Shown here: one piece after another, positions 32,928 through 42,806 of the stretch | Numbering within the stretch: the first letter of the stretch is position 1 | Layout: each line of letters opens with the position of its first letter | Source of the DNA: Reichenbachiella agariperforans | GTDB taxonomy: Bacteria; Bacteroidota; Bacteroidia; Cytophagales; Cyclobacteriaceae | NCBI RefSeq assembly: GCF_900142205.1 | Contig: NZ_FRAA01000005.1 | Span: forward strand, 124,001-188,000 | Length of the DNA stretch: 64,000 nucleotides | Direction of reading: 5' to 3' | Position numbers and translations under genes: made by a program | Notes under the pieces: model-generated | Database searches by the model: none | What the model was told of the DNA's origin: nothing | Seen by the model: only the letters and a program-made list of their open reading frames with translations

Positions 32928-33559
32928 TCAGTAGGTTACATTACATATCCCAAGAAACAGCAGACAAGTCTCATCTTCAAAACATAGAAGAGGCATGTCA
33001 AGCTGGCGTGGACTGGGTACAATTAAGAGTAAAGAACAAAAGTGATAATGAAGTGCTAGCAATAGCAACTGAAGCGAAAGAAATTTGCAAGAAGTACAAA
33101 GCTAAGCTCATCATCAATGACCATGTGGCCATTGCCAAAAAGGTGAAAGCCAATGGCGTACACCTTGGAAAAGAAGACATGGATCCCGCTGAGGCAAGAG
33201 AAATCCTTGGTGACAGACCTTATATTGGTGGTACAGCCAATACTTGGGAGGATGTAGAACGACTCGCTATGGCGGGGGTAGACTATATCGGACTAGGACC
33301 ATTTAGAGATACCAGTACCAAAGAAAACCTCAGTCCTATCTTAGGAATCAAGGGTATTTCGGCGATATTAAACAACATGATCATTGGTGATATCCAAGTA
33401 CCTATTATTGCTATTGGAGGGATACAAACAGAGGATATTTTTGATCTACAGCTATCCGGATGCCACGGAGTGGCAGTCGCTTCGCTCATCAACCTCTCTG
33501 ACAACAAAAAAGAAACTGTAAACGACATCAATTACTGCTTGCCCGATGGAGAATTTTAA
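32924..33559 (+). CDS. thiE: Thiamine-phosphate synthase ThiE
   Basis: The 211-residue TIM barrel has the full ThiE signature set: [57 protein letters not shown] and IIAIGGI. It joins HMP-pyrophosphate and thiazole phosphate. The start overlaps the thiD stop by four bases (ATGA) and its end overlaps thiG by 14. Confidence 0.97.
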   Translation: MISRLHYISQETADKSHLQNIEEACQAGVDWVQLRVKNKSDNEVLAIATEAKEICKKYKAKLIINDHVAIAKKVKANGVHLGKEDMDPAEAREILGDRPYIGGTANTWEDVERLAMAGVDYIGLGPFRDTSTKENLSPILGIKGISAILNNMIIGDIQVPIIAIGGIQTEDIFDLQLSGCHGVAVASLINLSDNKKETVNDINYCLPDGEF

Positions 33560-34322
33560 AATAGCCGACAAGGAATTTAAGTCTCGCTTGTTTACAGGCA
33601 CTGGCAAATTCAAAAACAGCCAGTTGATGAAAGAAGCGTTAGAAGCATCAGAATCTGAACTGGCTACTGTAGCACTGAAACGTGTAGATGCAGGAGATGC
33701 GCATGACCAGATCCTCACACATCTTAACCATGACCGCATCAGTCTACTACCGAACACGTCTGGTGTTCGTACGGCGAAGGAGGCTGTATTTGCAGCGCAG
33801 TTGGCTCGGGAAGCATTGGAGACCAACTGGATCAAACTGGAGATCCATCCAGATCCTAAGTACCTGATGCCAGACCCCATAGAGACACTCAAGGCAACCG
33901 AAGAACTAGCCAAATTAGGTTTCATTGTCTTACCTTATATTCACGCTGACCCTGTGCTATGCAAACGTCTAGAAGATGCAGGTACATCAGCGGTCATGCC
34001 GCTCGGTTCTCCTATCGGCAGCAACAAAGGGTTGAAAACGATTGACTTTCTAGAAATCATCATCGAACAAGCCAATGTGCCCGTAGTGGTAGATGCAGGT
34101 ATCGGTGCGCCTTCGGATGCTGCTAAAGCAATGGAGCTCGGAGCAGATGCATGTTTGGTCAACACGGCCATCGCCGTATCAGACAATCCAGTACAAATGG
34201 CAATCGCTTTCAAAATGGCTATCGAAGCAGGCCGCATGGCCTATGAAGCCAAACTCGCGTCACCCGTCAACAACGCCATAGCAAGCAGTCCACTACTAAC
34301 AGCATTTTTAGATGAGCTTTAA
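33546..34322 (+). CDS. thiG: Thiazole synthase ThiG
   Basis: The 258-residue barrel begins [20 protein letters not shown], a standard ThiG start. The Schiff-base lysine region is [10 protein letters not shown], and [20 protein letters not shown] with CLVNTAIA is the phosphate-binding end. It forms the thiazole ring from deoxyxylulose phosphate, dehydroglycine and ThiS-thiocarboxylate. It overlaps thiH by 11 bases, matching the known ThiG-ThiH complex. Confidence 0.98.
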   Translation: MENFKIADKEFKSRLFTGTGKFKNSQLMKEALEASESELATVALKRVDAGDAHDQILTHLNHDRISLLPNTSGVRTAKEAVFAAQLAREALETNWIKLEIHPDPKYLMPDPIETLKATEELAKLGFIVLPYIHADPVLCKRLEDAGTSAVMPLGSPIGSNKGLKTIDFLEIIIEQANVPVVVDAGIGAPSDAAKAMELGADACLVNTAIAVSDNPVQMAIAFKMAIEAGRMAYEAKLASPVNNAIASSPLLTAFLDEL

Positions 34323-35427
34323 GGAAGTATTCGATAAGTATTCATGGGATACGGTCAAAGAATCGATCTATGGCAAAACCAGTACGGATGTAGAACGTGC
34401 CCTGAGTAACCCTGAAAGGACACTAGAAGATTTCAAGGCGCTCATCTCTCCTGCTGCTGCGCCCTATCTGGAGCAAATGGCAAGGCTCAGTCATGAAATG
34501 ACTTTGAAACGCTTTGGCAATACCATGCAGCTATATGCCCCACTCTACCTATCCAACGAGTGCCAAAACATCTGTACCTATTGTGGTTTTAGTCTGGACA
34601 ACAAACTAAAACGCAAAACGCTCAACGACATAGAAATCGCCAAAGAAGTGAAGGCCATCAAAGCGATGGGTTTTCAACATGTGCTTTTAGTAACTGGAGA
34701 GGCAAACCAAACCGTAGGAGTCGACTACATCGAGCATGCCATACAGCAGATACGACCACACTTTGCGAATCTCAGTATGGAAGTACAACCGCTGGATCAG
34801 GACGAGTATGAACGATTGATACCACAGGGATTACACGCTGTACTGGTCTATCAAGAAACTTATCACAAGGAAGATTACAAAAAGCATCACCCAAAAGGCA
34901 AAAAATCGAACTTCGACTACAGACTAGAAACACCAGATCGCCTCGGTAAAGCAGGCGTTCACAAAATGGGACTGGGTGCGCTCATCGGTCTAGAGGATTG
35001 GCGTGTGGACAGTTTCTTCGTCGCGCTACATCTAAGCTACCTAGAGCGTCAGTACTGGCAAACCAAATACAGCATTTCATTTCCTAGACTGAGACCGTTT
35101 TCTGGCGGACTAGAGCCTAAGGTAGAAATGGTGGATAGAGAACTGGTACAACTCATCTGTGCCTATAGAATCTTTAATCAGGAAATAGAACTATCCCTAT
35201 CCACACGCGAGATGGAGACCTTTCGAAATCACGCTATTAGACTGGGCATTACAAGTATGAGTGCTGGATCCAAAACAAACCCAGGAGGCTATGCGGTAGA
35301 ACCTCAGTCTCTAGAGCAGTTCGAGATATCTGACGAAAGAAGTCCTGAAACCATCAAACAGATGCTGGAGCAAAATGGGTACGAACCTGTTTGGAAAGAT
35401 TGGGACATCACGCTGGAGCACTCCTAA
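34312..35427 (+). CDS. thiH: Radical-SAM tyrosine lyase ThiH
   Basis: The 371-residue protein has the radical-SAM triad [10 protein letters not shown] (Cx3Cx2C) near residue 86, then [11 protein letters not shown] and MEVQPL segments typical of ThiH. It splits tyrosine to dehydroglycine for ThiG. Use of ThiH rather than the oxygen-dependent ThiO is usual for this phylum. It is the last thiamine gene of the operon. Confidence 0.97.
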   Translation: MSFKEVFDKYSWDTVKESIYGKTSTDVERALSNPERTLEDFKALISPAAAPYLEQMARLSHEMTLKRFGNTMQLYAPLYLSNECQNICTYCGFSLDNKLKRKTLNDIEIAKEVKAIKAMGFQHVLLVTGEANQTVGVDYIEHAIQQIRPHFANLSMEVQPLDQDEYERLIPQGLHAVLVYQETYHKEDYKKHHPKGKKSNFDYRLETPDRLGKAGVHKMGLGALIGLEDWRVDSFFVALHLSYLERQYWQTKYSISFPRLRPFSGGLEPKVEMVDRELVQLICAYRIFNQEIELSLSTREMETFRNHAIRLGITSMSAGSKTNPGGYAVEPQSLEQFEISDERSPETIKQMLEQNGYEPVWKDWDITLEHS

Positions 35428-35442
35428 ACCCAACTAGTGTCT

Positions 35443-36441
35443 ATGCCTCCATTGGTTTCGGTAATACTACCCTACTACAACGCTGAAGCCACTTTAGAAA
35501 CCGCAGTTCAAAGCATACTCAGCCAATATTACGTGCATTTAGAACTGCTGCTGATTGACAACAATTCGTCAGATTCAGGAATGCAAATCGCACAACGATA
35601 TGCTGCCAAAGACACAAGAGTACGGTTGATCCATGAGCCTAGACAAGGAGTGGTTTACGCAGCTAATACTGGGATTCGTTTAGCCAGAGGAGCGTACATC
35701 GCACGCATGGATGCCGACGATACTTGCAGCCCAAACCGTATCAGCAGTCAAATGGAACAACTGACCAATGATGCTACACTCAGCATCTCTGCTACTCAGG
35801 TAACCTACGGCTCCTCTAATCGCACCAATGACTTTCAGCATTTCATAGACTGGAGCAATAGTCTACTGAGCCACGAACAAATATTCCTCAATCGATTTGT
35901 AGAATTCCCAGTGGTCAACCCTACGCTGATGGTAAAAAAGGAGGTTTTTAACCAGATAGGATTATTTAGAGAAGGTGATTTTCCAGAAGATTATGAATGG
36001 TTTTTGAGAGCTATGGAGGCTGGATGCCACATCGAAAAACTCGCTGAACCATTACAGATATGGCAGGACAGTGAAACGCGACTCACGCGCACAGACACGC
36101 GCTACGAGACAGAAGCATTCTTTCAGATCAAAACACAGTATTTGGCGAATGTCTTACAACAAAAGAATCAAAAGTCCGTCTGGGTTTGGGGAGCGGGTAA
36201 ACTCGCTTTGCGACGTAGCAAATGGCTCGAAGACCACCACATCCACATCGCTGGCTATATAGATATCAAGAAGAACAAGCACCTAGCAGACTATTCATGT
36301 GTACACTTCGAGGACATCAACCCTACTGACGAGCCATTCATCATCAGTTATATTACCAACAGAGGACGCAGAGATGAAATCCGAGCATTTCTAAATCAAA
36401 AAGGATACAAAGAAGGTCATAACTATATTATAGCTGGATGA
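35443..36441 (+). CDS. Family 2 glycosyltransferase with extra C-terminal domain
   Basis: The GT2 domain (about 1-225) has VSVILPYYNAEATLETAVQS, LLLIDNNSSD, the metal-binding ARMDADDTC and EDYEWFLRAM. After about residue 245, VWVWGAGKLALRRSKWLEDH looks like a nucleotide-binding Rossmann start, followed by HIAGYIDIKKNK. That second part resembles tails found on some GT2 proteins but I cannot name it. The start is set at the ATG at 35443; a GTG at 35437 is possible. It begins 15 bases after thiH and may ride on the thiamine transcript by chance. Acceptor unknown. Confidence 0.85.
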   Translation: MPPLVSVILPYYNAEATLETAVQSILSQYYVHLELLLIDNNSSDSGMQIAQRYAAKDTRVRLIHEPRQGVVYAANTGIRLARGAYIARMDADDTCSPNRISSQMEQLTNDATLSISATQVTYGSSNRTNDFQHFIDWSNSLLSHEQIFLNRFVEFPVVNPTLMVKKEVFNQIGLFREGDFPEDYEWFLRAMEAGCHIEKLAEPLQIWQDSETRLTRTDTRYETEAFFQIKTQYLANVLQQKNQKSVWVWGAGKLALRRSKWLEDHHIHIAGYIDIKKNKHLADYSCVHFEDINPTDEPFIISYITNRGRRDEIRAFLNQKGYKEGHNYIIAG

Positions 36442-36574
36442 CACAAATAAGTTGAGAACCTGAAATCCAATAATGATAGATAGGTTTTCAACCCTGATCT
36501 TTAAACACATATAAAAAATAATAAGAACGCCCTGTTCAACTATATCTCAAATTCATTTAACATTGCAGTGATTA
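36442..36574. other. Gap before the cobalamin riboswitch
   Basis: GTTGAGAACC (36451-36460) can pair with GGTTTTCAAC (36483-36492), with one G-T wobble and a 22-base loop. This is a possible weak terminator for the glycosyltransferase. TAACATTG at about 36558 is one base off the -7 consensus and is well placed to start the riboswitch leader. Confidence 0.4.
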
Positions 36575-36790
36575 TTGGTTCAGCGAATGATTGCATCATT
36601 GGTTGATTAAAAGGGAATTCGGTTCACTATTACTTCTAAGTAGAACGATATAAAATCCGAAGCTGTCCCCGCAACTGTAGTCCTGAATACTGTCTAATCA
36701 GTATTATATTTTTGATCCACAACACCACTGGTGTGCACAGCACGCTGGGAAGGTCATCAAAAATCAGGAAAGCCAGGAGACCTGCCATTA
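36575..36790 (+). promoter_or_regulatory. Cobalamin riboswitch
   Basis: Conserved elements appear in order: AAGGGAATTCGGTTC at 36610, AATCCGAAGCTGTCCCCGCA followed by ACTGT at 36654-36678, GCTGGGAAGG at 36744-36753, and the B12 box AGCCAGGAGACCTGCC at 36771-36786. It precedes btuB by about 100 bases and should lower expression of the uptake and salvage operon when adenosylcobalamin is bound. Confidence 0.95.
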
Positions 36791-36889
36791 ATCTTAGTAT
36801 TACGGAGCTTTCGGGTGAAAAGTCTTGAGATTCAGAGGGAGTATATTCCCATCTTGTCTACATAGCAGCTCTGTATAAACAAACGAACT

Positions 36890-38785
36890 ATGCGGAGATT
36901 CTCCATCCTTTTGATGTATATGTGTACTGGGTATTGGACATGGGCACAGCAGGATTCTATCCTTTTAGAATCTGTACAAATACAATCCTCTCGGCTGGAG
37001 GTATTCGCTAGTGCGGATAGAACGACACGCATAGACAGCAACCAGCTTGCGCTCAATGATGGCAACTCCATAGCTATGCTTCTCACCAAATTCGCGCCGC
37101 TGAATATCCGCGCCTATGGTATCGGGGGATTGTCAACCGCATCCATGCGTGGCACGGGCAGCAACCAAACCGCAGTGCTCTGGGAAGGCATCAATCTCCA
37201 GAGTCAGATGAACGGCAGCCTCGACCTCAACCTAGTCCCGGCCTTCATGGTCGATGATGTGACGATACAAAGTGGTGGTGGTGCCTCGATGTTTGGATCT
37301 GGTGCGATGGGCGGTACGATACTATTGGGCAACCAAACACCAGCATTCAATCGTGGGCTAAACCTATCCCTACATGAGCAAGTCGGTAGTTTTGGACTAC
37401 AAAACCATGGTTTGAAACTAGGATTTTCTTCCAAAAAACTCAGCCTAGGTATTCGTGGATTCTATCGAAAAGCCGACAATGACTTTAGCTTCTACAATGA
37501 TTTCACCCAATCCGAGGAGACCCAAGAAAACGCAAACATAGAACAGTACGGCCTACTCACAGAACTAGCCTATCGAGCCAACGACCACCAACTGATACAG
37601 ATCAAACATTGGTATCAAAACAATAACACGTACATCCCAAAGACAGCCTCTGCAGGTCTACCCTCTCAGGCAGTTCAACAGGATGCCTTTCACCGAGGAC
37701 TGATCAAGTGGCAACAATCCTTTTACAACAAACTACAACTAGACTACAAACTCGGACTACTAGATCATATATTGGAGTACGATGACAAAATCAACACCCA
37801 CTCCCACAACCATGCGCAGTCTGTCATCAATGAGGCACAACTACGCTATGACGCAACCCAAAACATAGCTCTAGAACTAGGAGTCAACCATACCTATGAA
37901 AACTCAACTGCAGACAACTACACAGACAAAGTCACCCGAAACAGAACCGCAATATTCCTATCGACACACTTCCTACTCTGGAACAAACTAGACCTAAACC
38001 TACTCGGTAGACAGAGTGTCATCGATGGCAATGCAGCCCCTTTCTTGCCCACACTGGGACTAAACTATCACGCCACAAACTGGCTAGACATCAAAGCCAA
38101 AGCAGCCAAAAGCTACCGCATACCGACATTCAACGATCTCTACTGGTCTGGCTCCTCTATGGGCAATCCCGATTTAGTACCAGAGGAAGGGGTCAGTCTA
38201 GAGGCTGGCTATGTTCTGACTACTGATCAGCGGTTTTGGAGGATCACCTACGAAGGCACCGCATTCTACAACAACATACAGGATTGGATACTATGGACAC
38301 CTACAGGCAGTGTTTGGTCTCCTGAAAACAAAGAAGAGCTGTGGTCCTACGGCATAGAACAAAGCCTTAAGCTCACCGCACAATTCAACGACAACCAGCA
38401 CGTATCTCTTAACGCCAATTATCAATACGTCTTGTCTACACTCAAACAACCCACGACTTTCATCCCAGAGATACAGACGACCTATACGCCCACTCATCAG
38501 GGCAATCTCTATGTGAGTTATGAATGGAAAAAAGCAAACATCGGTATCAACAACACCTACATAGGCAAACAGTATAGCGATGAGAGTAACGTAGAAATTC
38601 GGGCACTTGATCCTTACCTACTGACTGACATCAACTGCGGTTATCGCTTTGTACTCAACAGAAAACATCAATTGGCTACCAGCCTACAAGTAAAAAACAT
38701 CTTTGATATCGACTATGAAGTCAGGCGCGCCTACTACATGCCCGGTATCAACTATCAATTCAATCTTGTTTATAAGTTCAATTAA
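36890..38785 (+). CDS. btuB: BtuB-like TonB-dependent cobalamin receptor
   Basis: The 631-residue outer-membrane receptor has a signal peptide (ends TWAQ), a plug (about 35-150; APLNIRAYG and GSGAMGGTILLGN) and a 22-strand barrel ending YQFNLVYKFN with a terminal aromatic-type residue. Its size fits BtuB rather than SusC. It lies directly under a cobalamin riboswitch and is followed at 8 bases by a beta-propeller lipoprotein, so corrinoid import is a strong assignment. Confidence 0.94.
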   Translation: MRRFSILLMYMCTGYWTWAQQDSILLESVQIQSSRLEVFASADRTTRIDSNQLALNDGNSIAMLLTKFAPLNIRAYGIGGLSTASMRGTGSNQTAVLWEGINLQSQMNGSLDLNLVPAFMVDDVTIQSGGGASMFGSGAMGGTILLGNQTPAFNRGLNLSLHEQVGSFGLQNHGLKLGFSSKKLSLGIRGFYRKADNDFSFYNDFTQSEETQENANIEQYGLLTELAYRANDHQLIQIKHWYQNNNTYIPKTASAGLPSQAVQQDAFHRGLIKWQQSFYNKLQLDYKLGLLDHILEYDDKINTHSHNHAQSVINEAQLRYDATQNIALELGVNHTYENSTADNYTDKVTRNRTAIFLSTHFLLWNKLDLNLLGRQSVIDGNAAPFLPTLGLNYHATNWLDIKAKAAKSYRIPTFNDLYWSGSSMGNPDLVPEEGVSLEAGYVLTTDQRFWRITYEGTAFYNNIQDWILWTPTGSVWSPENKEELWSYGIEQSLKLTAQFNDNQHVSLNANYQYVLSTLKQPTTFIPEIQTTYTPTHQGNLYVSYEWKKANIGINNTYIGKQYSDESNVEIRALDPYLLTDINCGYRFVLNRKHQLATSLQVKNIFDIDYEVRRAYYMPGINYQFNLVYKFN

Positions 38786-38793
38786 CATATCAC

Positions 38794-39891
38794 ATGAAAA
38801 CAAATACCATTTTTAACACACTCATTAGAGTATCCTTCATTGCAGTCACTGTATTTTTCGCAGCATGTAGCAGCGATGACGGGATCAAATTCACTCCAGG
38901 ACAAGACGGTTTTTTCATCGTCAATGAAGGCGGTTTTGGCAATGGAAATGCTAGCCTTTCCTTCTATGATAAAACTAGTGCTTCTGTCACCAACAACTTA
39001 TTCGAATCTACTACTGGCAAACCCTTAGGAGATCAAGCTCAGTCTATGACAGTCTACAATGATTTCGGATATATCGTCGTACAAAATTCTGCTAAAATAG
39101 AAGTCATCAGTACTGACGACTATTCTTTGGTCGCTACGATATCAGAAGGTCTTCCTTCTCCACGATACTTCTTAGGCATCAATGCTAGCAAAGGATATGT
39201 CTCTGACTGGGGTGCAGATGGATCAACGGGTACAATCAAAGTCATCGACCTAACCACCAATACAGTGACAAAAACTATCAGTACAGGATCTGGCACAAAT
39301 CAGCTTGTACTCGTAGGAAACCACGTCTTTGCCGCCAACTCTGGTGGATGGAGCAATGACAACTCCGTAGTAGTCATAGATGCTGATACAGATGAGATCA
39401 TCGAAACAATCACTGTAGGAGACAACCCGTCTACTCTAGTGGTAGACGAAGACAATGACGTATGGACAACAGGTACTGGGCAGACAGTCTACAACACAGA
39501 CTGGTCTGTCAACACAGAAGAATCTACACCAGCATTCCTTGCTAAAATAGACCATGAGGATTTCGAAGTAACACTTAAAATCGATGCACCTAGCGTAGGC
39601 ATGGGACCTGCAGGTCTCAAGGTTGATTCTAATGGTAGCACTTTGGTATTCAAATACGATGGCTCGATCTTCAGTACCGATACCGAGACTGTCTCTAGCA
39701 CGGATGACTTCACGAAGATTATCGAAACGGACTTCATATATGGCCTCAGTATCGACGCTTCTGAAAACCACATCATCCTCGGTATATCACCTGACTACAC
39801 GAACCCTGGGTCTATCAAGCGATACGATATCACAGGCTCTTTCATAGACGAACACACCGTAGGTATCGGACCGAACGGCATAGCATACTAA
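38794..39891 (+). CDS. BtuG-like surface beta-propeller lipoprotein
   Basis: The 365-residue protein has a lipobox (FAAC, about Cys25) followed by YncE-like propeller repeats, each of the form TIKVIDLTTNTVTKTISTG or SVVVIDADTDEIIETITVG. BtuG of Bacteroides is a surface propeller lipoprotein that captures B12 with very high affinity and passes it to BtuB. The same fold, anchor and position beside btuB make this a likely counterpart. Residue-level homology was not checked. Confidence 0.82.
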   Translation: MKTNTIFNTLIRVSFIAVTVFFAACSSDDGIKFTPGQDGFFIVNEGGFGNGNASLSFYDKTSASVTNNLFESTTGKPLGDQAQSMTVYNDFGYIVVQNSAKIEVISTDDYSLVATISEGLPSPRYFLGINASKGYVSDWGADGSTGTIKVIDLTTNTVTKTISTGSGTNQLVLVGNHVFAANSGGWSNDNSVVVIDADTDEIIETITVGDNPSTLVVDEDNDVWTTGTGQTVYNTDWSVNTEESTPAFLAKIDHEDFEVTLKIDAPSVGMGPAGLKVDSNGSTLVFKYDGSIFSTDTETVSSTDDFTKIIETDFIYGLSIDASENHIILGISPDYTNPGSIKRYDITGSFIDEHTVGIGPNGIAY

Positions 39892-39910
39892 CCCTAATCC
39901 ACCCTGACTT

Positions 39911-39934
39911 GATACTCCGCCGAGGCGGAGTATC
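39911..39934 (+). terminator. Hairpin between the BtuG-like gene and cobU
   Basis: GATACTCCGC at 39911-39920 pairs with its complement at 39925-39934 around a CGAG loop, giving a very stable 10-bp hairpin followed by only three Ts. It ends 8 bases before the cobU start. It may be a partial terminator or an RNA processing site that sets uptake genes above salvage genes. Confidence 0.65.
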
Positions 39935-39942
39935 TTTACCCT

Positions 39943-40446
39943 ATGATCACCTATATATCAGGAGGCGAAAGATCAGGAAAATCCTCCTTCGCACAACAAA
40001 CAGCTCTTAATCACTCGGACACCCCTATTTATTTGGCAACTGCCAAAAAATGGGACGAGGATTTCGAAGAGCGTATCCATAGACACCAGCAGGATCGAAA
40101 CCAGCAATGGACGACCATCGAAGCGCAAATCGAGCTATCAACCGCACTCTCTCCTAACCAAACTGTCGTCATAGACTGTGTCACACTATGGCTCACCAAT
40201 ATATTCTCTGCCAACCAATATGACCGAGATCGTTCGTTTGCCCAGACACAGATAGAATTCGAAAAGCTGACACACTACGATGGACACCTCATCATCATCT
40301 CCAACGAAATCGGTATGGGACTCCACGCCGAATCCAAGATGGGACGTGACTTTGTTGAACTCCAAGGCTGGACCAACCAGCTGATTGCCAAAACTGCCGA
40401 CCAAGCCTATTTCATGGTCTCAGGACTTCCGCTCCAAACTAAATAA
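39943..40446 (+). CDS. cobU: Adenosylcobinamide kinase / guanylyltransferase CobU
   Basis: The 167-residue protein begins MITYISGGERSGKSSFAQ, with a P-loop of the CobU kind. It then shows YLATAKKWDEDFEERIHRHQQ with the guanylylated-His region, and VVIDCVTLWLTN. It activates cobinamide with GTP for joining to the lower ligand. cobT follows after one base. Confidence 0.96.
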   Translation: MITYISGGERSGKSSFAQQTALNHSDTPIYLATAKKWDEDFEERIHRHQQDRNQQWTTIEAQIELSTALSPNQTVVIDCVTLWLTNIFSANQYDRDRSFAQTQIEFEKLTHYDGHLIIISNEIGMGLHAESKMGRDFVELQGWTNQLIAKTADQAYFMVSGLPLQTK

Positions 40447-40447
40447 A

Positions 40448-41488
40448 ATGAAAAATTACTTCATCGAGAAGCCTAGCCAAACCATACTGGATCAGGTTAA
40501 AAACAAAATAGATCTCAAAACCAAACCCCTCGGTTCGCTGGGTCAATTGGAATCCATCGCAAAGAAAATTTGCCTCATACAACAAACACGCTCACCTAAA
40601 CTCAACCACCCTGCTATGTTGGTCTTTGCGGGAGATCACGGACTCACCGATGAGAACATCAGTGCATTTCCTCAGGAAGTCACGCACCAGATGGTGCTCA
40701 ACTTTCTATCTGGTGGCGCTGCGATCAACGTATTTTGCCAACAAAATCAAATCAACCTCAGCGTAGTAGACGCTGGCGTCAACCATACCTTTGCACATCA
40801 CCCTGATCTAATTGATAGAAAAATAGGCTTTGGCACGGCCAACTCACTACATGAAGAAGCCATGACCGACAAGGAATTTAACCAAGCCATGGCAGCTGGC
40901 GCACAACTCGTCGATAGGAAGTTCACCAAGGGCTGCAACATCATCGGTTTCGGTGAGATGGGAATTGGCAATACATCCGCTTCTAGTCTACTTATGAGTG
41001 CCTTCACAGACTGTAGCCTAGAGGACTGTGTTGGTCGTGGCACAGGAATAGATGATCAAGGACTCCACCACAAAATCGATGTACTCCAAAAAGTCTATGC
41101 GCAACACAGGGCAAAACTCAATGATCCATTGACCTTCTTCCGCTGTGTTGCAGGATTCGAAATGGCCATGATGCTCGGCGCGATGGTACAGGCTGCCGAA
41201 AACAAAATGATCCTGCTCATAGATGGTTTCATTGCCAGTGCGGTGTTCTTGGCAGCTTATCAACAATACCCTAACCTAATGTGCTACGCACTCTTTTGCC
41301 ATCAATCCGACGAACATGGCCACCAATCTCTACTAGACCATCTGGGACAAGAGCCCATACTCAAGATGAACCTAAGACTAGGAGAAGGTACGGGATGCGC
41401 ACTCGCCTACCCTATTATCCAATCTAGCGTAGCTTTCATCAATCAAATGGCTAGTTTTGAGTCAGCATCTATCACCAATAAACCCTAA
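40448..41488 (+). CDS. cobT: Nicotinate-nucleotide dimethylbenzimidazole phosphoribosyltransferase CobT
   Basis: The 346-residue enzyme is started at the ATG at 40448 (KNYFIEKPSQTILDQVKNKI); an upstream in-frame ATG at 40385 lies inside cobU. Family blocks are LVFAGDHGLTDENISAFP, GFGEMGIGNTS and the catalytic-Glu region LRLGEGTGCALAYPI. It makes the alpha-ribazole phosphate for the lower loop. Its stop shares one base with the cobS start. Confidence 0.96.
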   Translation: MKNYFIEKPSQTILDQVKNKIDLKTKPLGSLGQLESIAKKICLIQQTRSPKLNHPAMLVFAGDHGLTDENISAFPQEVTHQMVLNFLSGGAAINVFCQQNQINLSVVDAGVNHTFAHHPDLIDRKIGFGTANSLHEEAMTDKEFNQAMAAGAQLVDRKFTKGCNIIGFGEMGIGNTSASSLLMSAFTDCSLEDCVGRGTGIDDQGLHHKIDVLQKVYAQHRAKLNDPLTFFRCVAGFEMAMMLGAMVQAAENKMILLIDGFIASAVFLAAYQQYPNLMCYALFCHQSDEHGHQSLLDHLGQEPILKMNLRLGEGTGCALAYPIIQSSVAFINQMASFESASITNKP

Positions 41489-42261
41489 TGCGCAAAGAAT
41501 TACAGATTTTCCTCACTGCCATCATGTTCTACACCCGGATCCCCTGTCCACGATGGGTGGATCATTCTGCAGATCATCTCAACCAAGCTACACGCTATTT
41601 TCCACTAATAGGATGGGTCGTCGGAGGTGCTAGTGCGCTGGTATTATATGGTGCAGGGCAAGTACTTCCTATCAGTCTAGCCGTTTTGATCTCCATGGTG
41701 GTTAGTATTTTAATCACAGGTGGCTTCCATGAAGATGGCTTTGCGGATGTCTGTGATGGTTTCGGAGGAGGATGGACCAAAGAAAAAATACTGACGATCA
41801 TGAAAGACAGTGTACTCGGTGCCTATGGGGTCATTGGGATCATGCTCGTCTTGATGATCAAGTTCTTTTCGCTCAGCGAACTCGTACAGCAGGTTGACCT
41901 TTGGACTGCATGTACGGTACTATTCGTCGCACATAGCCTTAGTCGCACGGTATCGGTATGGATGATATTCACCGATAGCTATGTCCGCGAAAATGAGGAC
42001 GCCAAAGCCAAGCCCATCGCCAAAAAGATGTCCAAAGCGACCTTTCTAGTTGCCAATCTATTTGGGTTCATCCCTTTGGTTTTGATTCCTAAAATAGAAA
42101 TATTGCTTTTGATCCCCGTACTACTCATAGTCAAGTGGTACTTTTCTCGCTACTTCAAAAAATGGATAGGTGGCTATACTGGCGACTGTCTAGGTTCAGT
42201 GCAGCAAGTCGCCGAACTCATCATTTACCTTACGATACTCATACTATGGAAATATATCTAG
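41488..42261 (+). CDS. cobS: Adenosylcobinamide-GDP ribazoletransferase CobS
   Basis: The 257-residue membrane protein has about six hydrophobic segments. The start reads TAIMFYTRIPCP, and the CobS signature GGFHEDGFADVCDGFGGGW with Asp clusters is present, as is GGYTGDCLGSVQQVAEL. It joins adenosylcobinamide-GDP and alpha-ribazole in the inner membrane. It overlaps cobC by 16 bases. Confidence 0.96.
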   Translation: MRKELQIFLTAIMFYTRIPCPRWVDHSADHLNQATRYFPLIGWVVGGASALVLYGAGQVLPISLAVLISMVVSILITGGFHEDGFADVCDGFGGGWTKEKILTIMKDSVLGAYGVIGIMLVLMIKFFSLSELVQQVDLWTACTVLFVAHSLSRTVSVWMIFTDSYVRENEDAKAKPIAKKMSKATFLVANLFGFIPLVLIPKIEILLLIPVLLIVKWYFSRYFKKWIGGYTGDCLGSVQQVAELIIYLTILILWKYI

Positions 42262-42806
42262 TCCGCCACACCACCCCTGACATAGCCAAAGGCATCTGCT
42301 ATGGCCAGTCCAACATCCCACTCGCCAAAGGCTACCAGCAGGAACTCGCACGTACTGCCACGCTACTCCCAGAACATATCGATGTATGCTACACCAGTCC
42401 GCTACTACGCTGCAAGGCTCTCGCCACCGAACTATCAGACGAGATACACGTAGACAAACGCCTCTTGGAGCTCAACTTTGGTACATGGGAACTCTCAGCA
42501 TGGGACGACATCCCCGCAGACCAGCTCACTCCATGGATGGCAGACTACATCAACACACCTCCACCCAAAGGAGAAACCTATCAGCAGCTCGCAGATCGTA
42601 TCAGTACCTTCTGGACAGAACTAGTAGCAACATCCGCAGACACCGTACTGATCGTGTCTCATGCTGGAGCGATGCGCGCCATTCTCGCCCAACTGCTACA
42701 TCTCGATCTAACCGATAGTTTCAAACTACAACTAGACTATGGTAGCGTCACCAAAATAAAAGCCGATGGAGACCAAACCACACTCTGCTACACCAATAGA
42801 ACATGA
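42246..42806 (+). CDS. cobC: Alpha-ribazole phosphatase CobC
   Basis: The 186-residue histidine phosphatase starts at the ATG at 42246 inside the cobS end. It has the phospho-His motif YLVRHTTPD at the N-terminus, ELNFGTWELSAWDD, and the second catalytic His in VSHAGAMRAILA. It removes phosphate in the last stages of the lower-loop pathway. It overlaps the next gene by four bases (ATGA). Confidence 0.94.
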   Translation: MEIYLVRHTTPDIAKGICYGQSNIPLAKGYQQELARTATLLPEHIDVCYTSPLLRCKALATELSDEIHVDKRLLELNFGTWELSAWDDIPADQLTPWMADYINTPPPKGETYQQLADRISTFWTELVATSADTVLIVSHAGAMRAILAQLLHLDLTDSFKLQLDYGSVTKIKADGDQTTLCYTNRT

